From positions 1 through 52,128 of the IMG/VR virus record IMGVR_UViG_3300034101_005442: 52,128 nucleotides of DNA, one strand, 5' to 3'. Shown piece after piece: positions 36,077 to 45,180 of this stretch. Below the pieces are notes generated by a model. The model ran no database searches. It saw nothing but the letters and a program-made list of their open reading frames with translations, and had not been told where the DNA came from. The DNA is from a virus. Both the position numbers and the translations under genes were made by a program. How positions within the stretch are numbered: the first letter of the stretch is position 1; each line of letters opens with the position of its first letter.

Positions 36077-37633
36077 TTAACATGGGAATAATACGACATA
36101 AACAGTGTCTCTTCTCGGAGTAAAAGTAGATATTCCAAAACTTCCTAAGGTTGGTCCAGGATACCAATACAAATCAGTATATTTCCAGTAACCTTCGTAC
36201 TGAATTTCGTATCTTAAATTGTATGATAACTTATTAAATATAAATGATTGTGCTACCCATTGTCTTACATCTGAAGATGTGCTATCGTTAAAGTTTCTAA
36301 TTTTGATTAATGCATTGTATGCTAGATTACTTGTTAGATAACTAATACCATCTATAGTTGGAGTGGCGTAAAGATCATATGAGTTCCTCATATATAATTC
36401 AAACCTATTATATTGTAATGTTTTAGGATTCGAAGGCATGCCAAAGACTGGAAAGTGAAAAGGCGTGTTATAATAATTCACATTCTTAGAATCACATAAG
36501 GTATCTATATCAATAGGCACAGATTTTTTATAGCTTGTATAATTCCTGGTTGGCAATTGTGATATGTGAACAAATGGAGTAAACAAATAATTACAATAAA
36601 TGGGTGGAGGAGCTGATGGGGTGAGAGTTGGAGTTACTGTTGGAGTTGGAGTTCGAGTTGGAGTTCGAGTTGGGGTCGGAGTTCGAGTCGGAGTTCGAGT
36701 TGGGGTTTGAGTTCGAGTTGGAGTTCGAGTTGGGGTTACTGTTGATGTGATAGTTGGTGTTGGAGTAACTGTTGGAGTTATAGTTAGAGTTGGGGTTATA
36801 CTTGGAGTAATACTAATTGTGGGAGTAACAGAAGCTGTTGGCGTTGGAGAAGCTCCTGGAGATTTTGTTACTGTTGGTGTTGGCGTAGCGGTTGGAGTTG
36901 CTGTTGATGTTGGCGTAGCGGTTGGAGTTGCTGTTGATGTTGGCGTAGCGGTTGGAGTTGCTGTTGATGTTGGAGTAGCGGTTGGAGTTGCTGTTGATGT
37001 TGGAGTAGCGGCTGGGGTTGATGTTGATGTTGCAGTTAATGTTGGGGTAACTGTTGAAGTAACCGTAATAGTTGGCGTGGGCGTTGGAGTATGAGTGATA
37101 GTTTGCGTTGGAGTTGGTGTTGGAGAAGGAACAATACATCTGATACTACACAAATGCACAGACAGATCGCAAGTATTTAAATCATGGTCCACAGTTAATT
37201 TAATCTTTCTGGGAATCATTATGGGATTGAATGGAGTATCTAATTCATCAATATCGGCGGGTCTTACGTGGGCATTTGTGATGCTAAATGGTGTTGATCC
37301 GCAAGCATTTACAATAGCATCTGAATCATATTCTGTAATAATGTCACACGGAACATCGTCTAATGGCGGATCAGGATCTGGTACGGCACAACATGAATAA
37401 AGTCTAAATTCTATTTTTGATGTTTCATTGTCAAAAGATAATTCTGTTTCTGTTTCTAAATTAAATATATATTCAGTATCTATCCAATCAGTTATAACAT
37501 TATTTGATAAATCATAAAATTTAGTTTGCAAAACTAAGCACTTAAGTAAATCAGAGATAGTTAATTTTAAGAAGAGCGTATTGTTTTCAATACGATGATC
37601 TAGGATATATGATATTGTACATTGTGTAGCCAT
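36077..37633 (-). CDS. PT-repeat virion-like protein
   Basis: 518 residues. Residues 1-85 match the C-terminal domain of the gene at 35127 (see there). Residues 90-168 hold three Cys-containing strands. Residues 170-345 are one of the longest Thr/Pro linkers here: TPTSTATPTA decapeptides, then TRTPTRTPTPT. The C-terminal 170 residues (APPPIYCNYLFTPFVHISQLP, LRYEIQYEGYWKY) form a beta-rich head, perhaps for binding. Layout: small N-domain, stalk, head, as in a short fibre. Opposite-strand Val/Gly frames are shadows of the linker. Confidence 0.75.
   Translation of the reverse strand: MATQCTISYILDHRIENNTLFLKLTISDLLKCLVLQTKFYDLSNNVITDWIDTEYIFNLETETELSFDNETSKIEFRLYSCCAVPDPDPPLDDVPCDIITEYDSDAIVNACGSTPFSITNAHVRPADIDELDTPFNPIMIPRKIKLTVDHDLNTCDLSVHLCSIRCIVPSPTPTPTQTITHTPTPTPTITVTSTVTPTLTATSTSTPAATPTSTATPTATPTSTATPTATPTSTATPTATPTSTATPTATPTPTVTKSPGASPTPTASVTPTISITPSITPTLTITPTVTPTPTITSTVTPTRTPTRTQTPTRTPTRTPTPTRTPTRTPTPTVTPTLTPSAPPPIYCNYLFTPFVHISQLPTRNYTSYKKSVPIDIDTLCDSKNVNYYNTPFHFPVFGMPSNPKTLQYNRFELYMRNSYDLYATPTIDGISYLTSNLAYNALIKIRNFNDSTSSDVRQWVAQSFIFNKLSYNLRYEIQYEGYWKYTDLYWYPGPTLGSFGISTFTPRRDTVYVVLFPC
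36875..37020 (-). repeat. 30-base tandem repeat, about five copies
   Basis: Nearly identical 30-base units, GTTGGAGTTGCTGTTGATGT plus TGGMGTAGCG on the plus strand, encode a TPTSTATPTA decapeptide in the stalk of the 36077 gene. The first copies carry C and the later copies A at the M position. Copy number is likely to vary between relatives. Confidence 0.85.
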
Positions 37634-37658
37634 TTTATTTCTTAATCTTCTTTATATT

Positions 37659-38426
37659 TTATGAAACATATGAAAAATTATTGCAACAATTTACTATCCT
37701 AATAAATTCCGTATTTGACATTTCTCCATTAATAATTACATTTTCCCAAAACGTCCAATCATTATAAGAGTGTCTCCATCGTATGGGAACACGATATCTT
37801 ATATGAATATATGAATTATTTTTAATTCCTAAAGTAGGATATAAGAATATCTCAAAATAGTCATCGTTTACATGGTAAGAAAATGTTCCAAGAACAACTT
37901 GAGAATTTGTGCTACTTAATAATTGTGCTCCTTGTGAAGCTGACCAATTTAAAACATATTCTCCAGTATAGTCTATAGGAATACATTCTACACAATCATT
38001 ATTGTTTGATGCTTCTACCACAGATAGTGGATTTTGCATAGGAAAGGATGTTGTGTTATTAATAGTACTATTAGTCCAAGATGTATTTCCATTAATAAAA
38101 ACTGTTGATACCTTCTGATTACATAATGGATATACTATAGTATTAGGATATCCAGAATTAAATTTACCTGTGTTTATATTAAATTTAAATTCTCTAATAG
38201 CTCTTGGTGAATGATCGATAGTAATGTTATTAATATTATTATTTAATTTATTCTGTTGCTCATCTATAATAAAAGTGCCAGAATCTTTAATAATATTATG
38301 GCCATACTTAATATTATTTTGATTTATATGAGCTTCATCTTTTTTTACTGATTGGAATTTATTAAAACTAGGAGAGCTTTGTATATTTTGTGGCTTATCT
38401 ATAATACTATTATGATAAATATACAT
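37659..38426 (-). CDS. Shared N-domain protein, divergent
   Basis: 255 residues. Residues 10-145 are the most divergent shared N-domain (SPSFNKFQSVKKDE, NIKYGHNIIKD, HSPRAIREFKFNINTGKFNSGYP, LCNQKVSTVF). Residues 150-255 are a beta-rich domain with two Cys pairs (CVECIP, NCCNNFSYVS). The end SYVS recalls the EYVS end of the gene at 35127. It sits between the stalk gene and the degraded metalloprotease gene and belongs to the same leftward unit. No catalytic motif. Confidence 0.7.
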   Translation of the reverse strand: MYIYHNSIIDKPQNIQSSPSFNKFQSVKKDEAHINQNNIKYGHNIIKDSGTFIIDEQQNKLNNNINNITIDHSPRAIREFKFNINTGKFNSGYPNTIVYPLCNQKVSTVFINGNTSWTNSTINNTTSFPMQNPLSVVEASNNNDCVECIPIDYTGEYVLNWSASQGAQLLSSTNSQVVLGTFSYHVNDDYFEIFLYPTLGIKNNSYIHIRYRVPIRWRHSYNDWTFWENVIINGEMSNTEFIRIVNCCNNFSYVS

Positions 38427-38441
38427 AGATACTCCGAAAAT

Positions 38442-39695
38442 TTATTCTGGATTGTTTGTTGTTGATGTTGTATTAGCTATACTAATTGTACCAGCTTCTC
38501 TTGATCCTGGAGACATTTCTTCATAACCAATATCTTTTAAACAACCTATAGATAGATTAGTAATAATTTTACCAACACCAAAATTTTTAGTCATAATTTC
38601 ATTTATTATTCCGTTATACGATTCTCTAGCATAGACTGCATATCCTAGTTCTGGACTTCCTGTTCCTCTAATCTCTTCTGGAGTATAATTATTTTCCAAA
38701 AAATTATATAAATTTTTACCAGAACCTGTTTTTTCTACTGGTACATATTTTCTTAGTGCTGTATATAGATTACTAGCTTTATTATTTGCTATATTATTAT
38801 AGCCTTTGACTGCTTCTGGAAATTTGGTATTTGTTAATACTGGTAGGGCTGGTATATTAAAGCCACCAATATTATTACTTATGAGAACATGTGTTTTACT
38901 TAATAAACCTATACCTAAAACATATCCAAGTTCGTGTGTGAAAATATTAGTCCAATCATTTTGTGTTAAAAAAGAAACACTATGGTACTGAATATTTGTT
39001 TGTAAATTAAATTCAGTCATAAAAAACTTATTAATTGGCGTTGTTGAGTATGACACGCCCTTATGAGTACTACTATTAACTATATTATTATATGGTACTG
39101 TGGATGTTTTTGGATTAGGAGCAGATTGATCAAATGTTGAATAATTCATTAGTCTGCATCCAAGATATCCAGGATTATCACTAATAAATTTTGCTGGATA
39201 TTTCAACAAAGAGTTCCATCTATTAGCAGCAGCGATTAAAGCATTTCTTCTTGTTGTATCAGTAATAAGACTAAAAGTTGAAGTATTAAATAGTGGAATT
39301 CTATCTATTACTGTTAGTGTTGCTGAATTACTATAAAGCAGTGTTTCAAATAAATTAACGTTAAGTCCATAATTTCTAGTTTGATATCTAATTACGCAAC
39401 GATATTCTCTATTATTTTTATTTAATGCTGCATTAATAGTGAAAGTATCTGAATAAACACTAAATCTATTTGCTCCACCCCATGTGCTCGATATTGCTGT
39501 ATTTTTGGTAATAATTCTATTTGCAGATTGCCAGGATCCTCCTGGAATTTTTACTTCCCAATTATATGTTATTCTATTGTCATATACTGATGGTCCTATA
39601 TTCGGATCTCCATCCTGACTTACTATAACAGTGAAAGAAACTGAAGTTCCGTCTCTTTTGGTTATGGATGTTGGATGTGTTAATATTGTTGCCAT
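38442..39695 (-). CDS. Ig-like plus degraded metalloprotease-like protein
   Basis: 417 residues. Residues 1-130 are an Ig-like domain (NWEVKIPGGSW, REYRCVIRYQ). Residues 135-400 match the metalloprotease gene at 46579 in layout: RWNSLLKYPAKF; IFTHELGYVLGIGL at 252-265, where the normal HExxH is H254-E255-x-x-Y258; then YVPVEKTGSGKNLYN and IGCLKDIGYEEM. The second His is replaced by Tyr, and the HW segment that carries the third ligand in the sister protein is missing. It is therefore probably catalytically dead and kept for binding or structure. Confidence 0.72.
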   Translation of the reverse strand: MATILTHPTSITKRDGTSVSFTVIVSQDGDPNIGPSVYDNRITYNWEVKIPGGSWQSANRIITKNTAISSTWGGANRFSVYSDTFTINAALNKNNREYRCVIRYQTRNYGLNVNLFETLLYSNSATLTVIDRIPLFNTSTFSLITDTTRRNALIAAANRWNSLLKYPAKFISDNPGYLGCRLMNYSTFDQSAPNPKTSTVPYNNIVNSSTHKGVSYSTTPINKFFMTEFNLQTNIQYHSVSFLTQNDWTNIFTHELGYVLGIGLLSKTHVLISNNIGGFNIPALPVLTNTKFPEAVKGYNNIANNKASNLYTALRKYVPVEKTGSGKNLYNFLENNYTPEEIRGTGSPELGYAVYARESYNGIINEIMTKNFGVGKIITNLSIGCLKDIGYEEMSPGSREAGTISIANTTSTTNNPE

Positions 39696-39721
39696 AGTTT
39701 AATTACCCCTAGTTTTTGTAA

Positions 39722-40018
39722 TTATGGTATCTCAGTAATAGTAATAGGATTAGTATAAGAATATGGACTTGTTAATGTTGGAGTTGGCACAGGAGGTGGA
39801 CATTCGTGAATGGGTCCGTTATTATCTAGCGAGAAATTAATTAGATCTTTGTTTGTATTTCGTGATCCGTATCTAATACTATCGTTTATTTTGTTTATGC
39901 CTCCTCTATTTGCTTCTGTTTTTTTAGAAGGAACAGGATATCCACAAGTCCAAAATCGTGAAGGATTACTAGGATTACTAGTGGTTATACCATAAGAATA
40001 TGTTGGTCTATATATCAT
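39722..40018 (-). CDS. Small Pro-rich protein, unknown
   Basis: 98 residues. MIYRPTYSYGITTSNPSNPS, then FWTCGYPVPSKKTEANRGGI, and an end VPTPTLTSPYSYTNPITITEIP. It has no predicted fold beyond extended Pro/Thr segments; the end TITEIP resembles other tails in this cluster (TIVP, TIFNVP). It overlaps the next gene by four bases (ATGA). Probably a small virion-associated or unstructured linker protein. Confidence 0.5.
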   Translation of the reverse strand: MIYRPTYSYGITTSNPSNPSRFWTCGYPVPSKKTEANRGGINKINDSIRYGSRNTNKDLINFSLDNNGPIHECPPPVPTPTLTSPYSYTNPITITEIP

Positions 40019-40419
40019 GGTCTTGCTACTCCTGGTACTGGTCTGGTTGATGGTACTGTTGGATTTTTAGATGGACATAATACTCCAACAACTACTTTAA
40101 TTGGACCTTTTGCTCCATCTATAGCTTTTCTTCCTTCACTTCCTGGTTTAAGTATATTATCTATAGCTTTTTTATAAACAGGAGCAGCTTGTTCAGGTGG
40201 AATGCCATTTGGGAATTTTCTTTCAAGGTCTTTTATTAATTTATCCAAGGCCGTACTTTCATAAAGCACCTTATCTCCTTGCATAACTCTTATAACTCTG
40301 TCTTTATCTTTTCCTCCTGTAGGAGGATCTTTACAATTATTGTAGTCATTTTCATTTTGTCCAGCAGCATTTTCTATAACATTATTTGGAATATCATTAC
40401 AATTATCAGGTATTGGCAT
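40015..40419 (-). CDS. Small Lys/Pro-rich protein, unknown
   Basis: 134 residues. A charged middle (GGKDKDRVIRVMQGDKVLYES, then LIKDLERKFPNGIPPEQAAPVYKKAIDNI) forms one or two helices, with Cys only at the ends (NNCKDPP, GVLCPSKNP). A Pro-rich tail follows. It is unlike the mosaic beta proteins nearby. It starts just after the stop of the YGCN gene and overlaps the 39722 gene. Function unknown. Confidence 0.5.
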   Translation of the reverse strand: MPIPDNCNDIPNNVIENAAGQNENDYNNCKDPPTGGKDKDRVIRVMQGDKVLYESTALDKLIKDLERKFPNGIPPEQAAPVYKKAIDNILKPGSEGRKAIDGAKGPIKVVVGVLCPSKNPTVPSTRPVPGVARP

Positions 40420-40424
40420 ATTGA

Positions 40425-41192
40425 TTACTCCTTAATAAATGTATTTAAATATAGTTTATATGCTATTCCAACATCAAAATTATCTACTCCTAATGCTCTA
40501 TTATTTGCTCTGGAATAATTTACTCCAAAAGCTAATTCGTCAGGATAAGTAAAATTACTTAAATATTTATCTTGTTGATCTAGCTGATTAAGAACATTTT
40601 TATCTATATCGTTTCGGTCATAATAAATTCTATTATTATTGCAATAATAAATATTAGTTGGTGGATACTCTGTGGAACTTAGTTCCCATTGATCCAAAGG
40701 ATCTGGCTCATTAGAACAAGAAGGAAGTAAACGGATACGTCCACTAACTGGGCCATCTTGAACATATCCTGGTAATGCAGAAGCGTCTGAATACCAATAC
40801 CATTGTCCTAATAATGTGTCATAGTCTCCTGTAAATCCTGGGGGAAATAAAGATTCGTAGGAGATATTGAAATCCGGAACATATTCAATAATAAAATTGC
40901 TTGCATATAAAGTTGTATATTGGTTAGGTGAACTATTTGGAATTAGTTGTCTAATAGACCATTGTACCGACATTGTTTGTTCGTTATCGAAACTCAATAA
41001 CTCCAACCAAGCAGTATTTTCTACATCTCTCCAAATTGTTGTTTTAATATTTGGTAAAGTTATTGGGTCGTTGAATTGAAGTAGTGGAGTAAATGTAAAA
41101 TTAGTATTATCTCCATTAATATCTAAAAAATTACATCCATATAATACAGGTGGTGGGCCTGAGAATGGACTTTGCGGTTTAAAAATAGCCAT
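40425..41192 (-). CDS. Two-domain mosaic protein (YGCN and GVNY modules)
   Basis: 255 residues. Residues 12-170 (PPPVLYGCNFLD, NFTFTP, SALPGYVQDGPVSGRIRLLPSCS) match residues 485-575 of the trypsin-like protein. Residues 180-255 (YCNNNRIYYDRND, LSNFTYPDELAFGVNYSRANN, YKLYLNTF) match the small gene at 48701-48976 (TYNNKVYYNRFGQ, FSNFHYPNDIKFGINYDRLDN, YFLYNQAF). It thus joins two modules that occur separately elsewhere. No catalytic motif. A GTGTATA motif is 35 bases upstream and an AAGGGA ribosome site precedes the start. Confidence 0.75.
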   Translation of the reverse strand: MAIFKPQSPFSGPPPVLYGCNFLDINGDNTNFTFTPLLQFNDPITLPNIKTTIWRDVENTAWLELLSFDNEQTMSVQWSIRQLIPNSSPNQYTTLYASNFIIEYVPDFNISYESLFPPGFTGDYDTLLGQWYWYSDASALPGYVQDGPVSGRIRLLPSCSNEPDPLDQWELSSTEYPPTNIYYCNNNRIYYDRNDIDKNVLNQLDQQDKYLSNFTYPDELAFGVNYSRANNRALGVDNFDVGIAYKLYLNTFIKE

Positions 41193-41226
41193 AATAAAAT
41201 TTCCCTTTAAGGTGTGTCTTTATATC

Positions 41227-41233
41227 TATACAC
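41227..41233 (-). promoter_or_regulatory. GTGTATA motif upstream of 41192 gene
   Basis: The minus strand reads AGTGTATAGATAT, 35 bases before the start codon at 41192, in a 66-base gap after the stop of the small 41259 gene. It would start the 41.2-36.1 kb unit. Confidence 0.5.
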
Positions 41234-41258
41234 TAGCGTTTAAGAATCTGTATAATTC

Positions 41259-41585
41259 TTAATTATTTGGCTGTTTCCATGGATTTGCTATGTGTATATT
41301 AGATTGAGATACTAATAAGTTACCAAATTTATCTTCAGAAAGAGTATTATTATCATTTGAGGAACGAGATAAATTACTTGATAAGATTTTACTTTCATTC
41401 AAAATTCTGTCATTACTAAAATGTAATGGAGAATATTTGGATTTAATTTTAAAATTATCAATAGTTGGTAAAGCTAAATTAAAATTATAACTATATTTAT
41501 TGTTTACTGTTATATTATTATCAAAAGATACTATTGGAGTGTCATACTGAGTGCTATTTTGATTACTGATATTATATATTGGCAT
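41259..41585 (-). CDS. Small Asn-rich protein, unknown
   Basis: 108 residues, very Asn/Ser rich (NISNQNSTQYDTPIVSFDNN, SYNFNLALPTIDNFKIKSKYS, LSRSSNDNNTLSEDKFGNLL). It has no Cys, signal or known motif. Similar in style and size to the 47970 gene, which also starts with an Asn-rich ATG-NxxNxx opening. It may be a divergent remnant of the shared N-domain, but the alignment is too weak to claim. It lies after the 1185-residue gene in the same unit. Confidence 0.5.
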   Translation of the reverse strand: MPIYNISNQNSTQYDTPIVSFDNNITVNNKYSYNFNLALPTIDNFKIKSKYSPLHFSNDRILNESKILSSNLSRSSNDNNTLSEDKFGNLLVSQSNIHIANPWKQPNN

Positions 41586-41606
41586 TAGATTTTCCTCTTC
41601 GGTGAT

Positions 41607-44600
41607 TTAACATTCTTCACAATAATCAATACATTCTCCTTCACAGCAATACTTAGCTGTTTCAGGATCTATATAAAGTTCTGGTTGAGATAGGTCTGAT
41701 GGAAGATAATAACATTTACGGTTAAGCCAAGACCAGTATGGGCCACTGTAGCCAAAAGCTTCCAAAGTATTTAATGGAGGACAACACACAGGCTCTAGCC
41801 ACACGCCAGCAGCAGTCTCACTTGCTGACTCTTCAGTCCTACAACCATTTTCAAAGAAAGTTCCGTCTGGACAACATCCTGCTTCTTTTCCTCCTTCTGG
41901 ATAATATGTATATCCTTGTTCGCAACCGCATTGTCCTGGCGGGGTAATGAAGTTAGGTCCACCAGAATCAAATACTGTGTATCCATCAGGACATGTTTGA
42001 CAAGGACTTGAAGCTGCTATTCCCCATCCTGTTTCTGGTGGAGGATTTGCACATGATTCGCAAGGATGACAACAATCACAACTTGGCCATCCCTGTGGCA
42101 TCGTTAGTCTGACTCCATCTGGAGAATAGCCCCTTTGCCAATATGCTCTGTCTCCTTCTACTCCTCCGCAAGCATCATATGTTGCGTTCCATTCACAAAA
42201 ATCAAAACCCTCAGCACATTCTTTTCTTTCTGTCAAAGCTGGTCCATTCATAAACTGATCGAGTTGAGCTTTTAGAAGAGCTAATGAAGCGGCTAACCCT
42301 GCTAACTGAGCTTGTATACCTTGTGCTTCACCTCTTAGTGGTTCTACTTCTGCAACTAGTTTTTGTATTTCTTTATCTAGCATACGCGAGTTCCAATCAG
42401 CTTGATCTCTTAGTTCTTTATTATTAAGCCAAGCCTGATAATCTTCATAAATATTGTCTAAATTTTGGAGATTTTCATCAAATGGATGTTTCTCTAACCA
42501 TTCATCCCAAGATAATATAATTTTGTTTCCATCTTCATCATAAGTTGGAAATACAATTACAACTCTAGGACCATCGTATCCATCATCATGCTTGTCAATA
42601 TGATTTACCCAACCATAATCAGGAGGAAAAGCTCCAGGAATTTGAGGATGTTCGCCTTCAATACGCTGCATTGCCTCTGTAGCTTGTTTCATTGTATTTA
42701 ATAGTGTATCTTTTTCTGCATTTTTACCAAAAATCTGACCATCAAGAGATAATATGGCTGGAAGTAAGCCGGATAACAATCTATAAAGTCTGGCCATTGT
42801 TAGTACAATTGTAGCAATTGCTATGGCTAGATCTAATGCCTGTTGTCTTGACACTAACACATTCCAACATCCACATTCAAACGTAAATAAATCGTTCATA
42901 TTATATCCGCCGCGGATATAGAAAGGATTCTCACAAGGATACTCTAGAAGATTAGGGCTTAATGGTAATGTAAAATCATTTTTTATATTTCTAGCCTCAG
43001 GATCCCACCAACCTTGAGGAGGATTAATAGCAACACAAGCTTCAAAATCGTTATTATCAGAACTAGATAATGAAGATGATATTATTATTGGTGTTGGATA
43101 AACAAAACGGTTTAAGTATGATGTTGATACATATGAACTTAAATCGACTCTGGATCCCATAGCATCAACAAAATATATCTGATCAGAATTAGAATTAATA
43201 AGATTAATATAATGTTGTCCAAACTGAGATACAAAACCAAATCCTGAAGGAGCAAAACCAAATGCTGCAGAAATTCCCCCTTGAAGAATAACATCTGAGA
43301 CATAATCTGTTTGAGCATTATAGTTTGAATTTGTAAATATACCACTAGCACTAGAATTATAATAATGAGTTAGATTACGAAAAATATTAGGACAATTTAT
43401 TCTATCATTTGATAACGAAAAGGGTACTGATGTTAAGGATCCATCATCTGCTAAACTAACAATCTCATTACCTTGCGAGAAATTAGATGGTTTACTAATA
43501 TTAAATCCGATATTTCCACTTGTTGATGCTGTGCTAGAAAAACTAAAGCTATCCTCTGTTTGTTGGATATTTATTGATCCTTCGGATAATACTTTTGCGA
43601 ATGTTATTGTAACATCTGGAGATATTATAACATTAATATTTTCACCTGTGGGCACCATTCTGAAATTATCATAAACTGTTTCTGTTCCTAAAATTGAACA
43701 ATTTGTATTTCTTCTAAAGTTTGTTGCTATGCCTGAATCGTAGTATGAAACCCAATCATTTAACGATCCTGACTGACATCCTGTTATATAAAATTTGTCT
43801 TTGAACAAACCACTATTGGTAACAAGATGTCCAACGTTCCATGATCCTGTTGGAACACAACTATTTTCACTCCATGTATATGATAATTCTCTGTCTGTAG
43901 AATATTCTTGACAGCTTTCTTCTGTTCCGTCAAAAATTGCTCCGTCAGAAATATAGCAACAACCTGATCCTAAAAATAATGAATCTCCATATAATCCGAT
44001 ACTACTAAATCCAACAGAAGCAGCTGAAACATATTGACCTTCAAATATTCCATCAAATTCATACTCATTTTCTAATAATTGTCCTGGTCCATCTTGAATT
44101 GCTGGTGCTGGTCCTGTTCTTTTTGGGGCAAATGCAACTCCATTAAAACGAAAAGCGTATGAAGTTACAATATCTTCGTTACTTATGCGTGGATTTGGGG
44201 CTATTGTTATAACAGTGCTTGAGCCAATTTCAGAATTAATACTTCTGAAAGATAAAATAGTTGGAGGAGACGGAGGAAGTTGATTATCTAGTGATAAGGT
44301 TCCTGTGGTTGTTGTTGATCCAAGAATAATAGTATCTGACAAAGAAATTATTTGACCAGGAACAACCTGTTGAGATGAAACTTGTCCTTGGTCATTTATA
44401 AATAATGCTTTATCAAATCCTAGTTTTGATGGAACACTAAAATTAAAAGAAGATAGTTGGCTATTTGATGATAGGAATTTATCCTTTATGCTATCTTTGG
44501 AATAAGCAACTATGGGTTGTAAATTAGTATTAAAATAATTATTTAAGTTTATGGTATTATTTTGTATAGATACATTATTTCCAGATATAATTGATCCATT

Positions 44601-45164
44601 AGATGCTAGTAATGCATCAACTGCAACAGATTCGCTAAAAGGTACACATGTGTTACAAAAAATATTACAACTATTACATGCTTCGGTAAAGCTATTGAAA
44701 AATTTTTGTGATGATGAATTAATTTTAGTATTATTTAATAATATATCATTATACCATATTACTACTGGATTTGTTGAATCGGTAGTATCACAGTTATTAT
44801 TTTGTAAAAATTGTATAAGTTGTTGTTCTTCGGGATACAAAGATACACAATCTCTTATGGAATTTAGATTAGGATCCTGAGAAGACGATATAACACAAAA
44901 TTGAGTTTTTCCAGTATCATCTGTTTCCAATGAAATATTTTCACATGGTATTATTTGTTGTATTCTGTTTTGATTAGCTGCCCACCATTCGCTAGAAATG
45001 TTATGATTGATTTTTTCTGGAGCTACAGGAATACCTAATGAAACATTTTCTCCATTACAACTGATAGTTGCTGGAATAGATTTATATACTATCCAATAAC
45101 ATGGATTTTCATTATTCTTGATTTTAGAAAATGGATTATTAAAATTTGTATTAAATACTGCCAT
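41607..45164 (-). CDS. Large Cys-rich structural protein
   Basis: 1185 residues, the largest of the accessory virion-like cluster. Residues 1-770 are beta-rich with scattered Cys. Residues 770-800 (ALDLAIAIATIVLTMARLYRLL) are hydrophobic helix; 905-975 form a coiled coil (LDKEIQKLVAEVEPL, LAASLALLKAQLDQF). From about 983 there are many Cys pairs (CNATYDACGG, CCHPCESC, CQTCPDGY, CGCEQGYTYY, CCPDGTFF, CCEGECIDYCEEC), like EGF or cystine-knot repeats. A secreted- or virion-exposed adhesin or tail assembly is likely. Disulphides imply oxidising conditions outside the cell. Confidence 0.7.
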   Translation of the reverse strand: MAVFNTNFNNPFSKIKNNENPCYWIVYKSIPATISCNGENVSLGIPVAPEKINHNISSEWWAANQNRIQQIIPCENISLETDDTGKTQFCVISSSQDPNLNSIRDCVSLYPEEQQLIQFLQNNNCDTTDSTNPVVIWYNDILLNNTKINSSSQKFFNSFTEACNSCNIFCNTCVPFSESVAVDALLASNGSIISGNNVSIQNNTINLNNYFNTNLQPIVAYSKDSIKDKFLSSNSQLSSFNFSVPSKLGFDKALFINDQGQVSSQQVVPGQIISLSDTIILGSTTTTGTLSLDNQLPPSPPTILSFRSINSEIGSSTVITIAPNPRISNEDIVTSYAFRFNGVAFAPKRTGPAPAIQDGPGQLLENEYEFDGIFEGQYVSAASVGFSSIGLYGDSLFLGSGCCYISDGAIFDGTEESCQEYSTDRELSYTWSENSCVPTGSWNVGHLVTNSGLFKDKFYITGCQSGSLNDWVSYYDSGIATNFRRNTNCSILGTETVYDNFRMVPTGENINVIISPDVTITFAKVLSEGSINIQQTEDSFSFSSTASTSGNIGFNISKPSNFSQGNEIVSLADDGSLTSVPFSLSNDRINCPNIFRNLTHYYNSSASGIFTNSNYNAQTDYVSDVILQGGISAAFGFAPSGFGFVSQFGQHYINLINSNSDQIYFVDAMGSRVDLSSYVSTSYLNRFVYPTPIIISSSLSSSDNNDFEACVAINPPQGWWDPEARNIKNDFTLPLSPNLLEYPCENPFYIRGGYNMNDLFTFECGCWNVLVSRQQALDLAIAIATIVLTMARLYRLLSGLLPAILSLDGQIFGKNAEKDTLLNTMKQATEAMQRIEGEHPQIPGAFPPDYGWVNHIDKHDDGYDGPRVVIVFPTYDEDGNKIILSWDEWLEKHPFDENLQNLDNIYEDYQAWLNNKELRDQADWNSRMLDKEIQKLVAEVEPLRGEAQGIQAQLAGLAASLALLKAQLDQFMNGPALTERKECAEGFDFCEWNATYDACGGVEGDRAYWQRGYSPDGVRLTMPQGWPSCDCCHPCESCANPPPETGWGIAASSPCQTCPDGYTVFDSGGPNFITPPGQCGCEQGYTYYPEGGKEAGCCPDGTFFENGCRTEESASETAAGVWLEPVCCPPLNTLEAFGYSGPYWSWLNRKCYYLPSDLSQPELYIDPETAKYCCEGECIDYCEEC

Positions 45165-45180
45165 TAGTCTAGCTTCTTTC

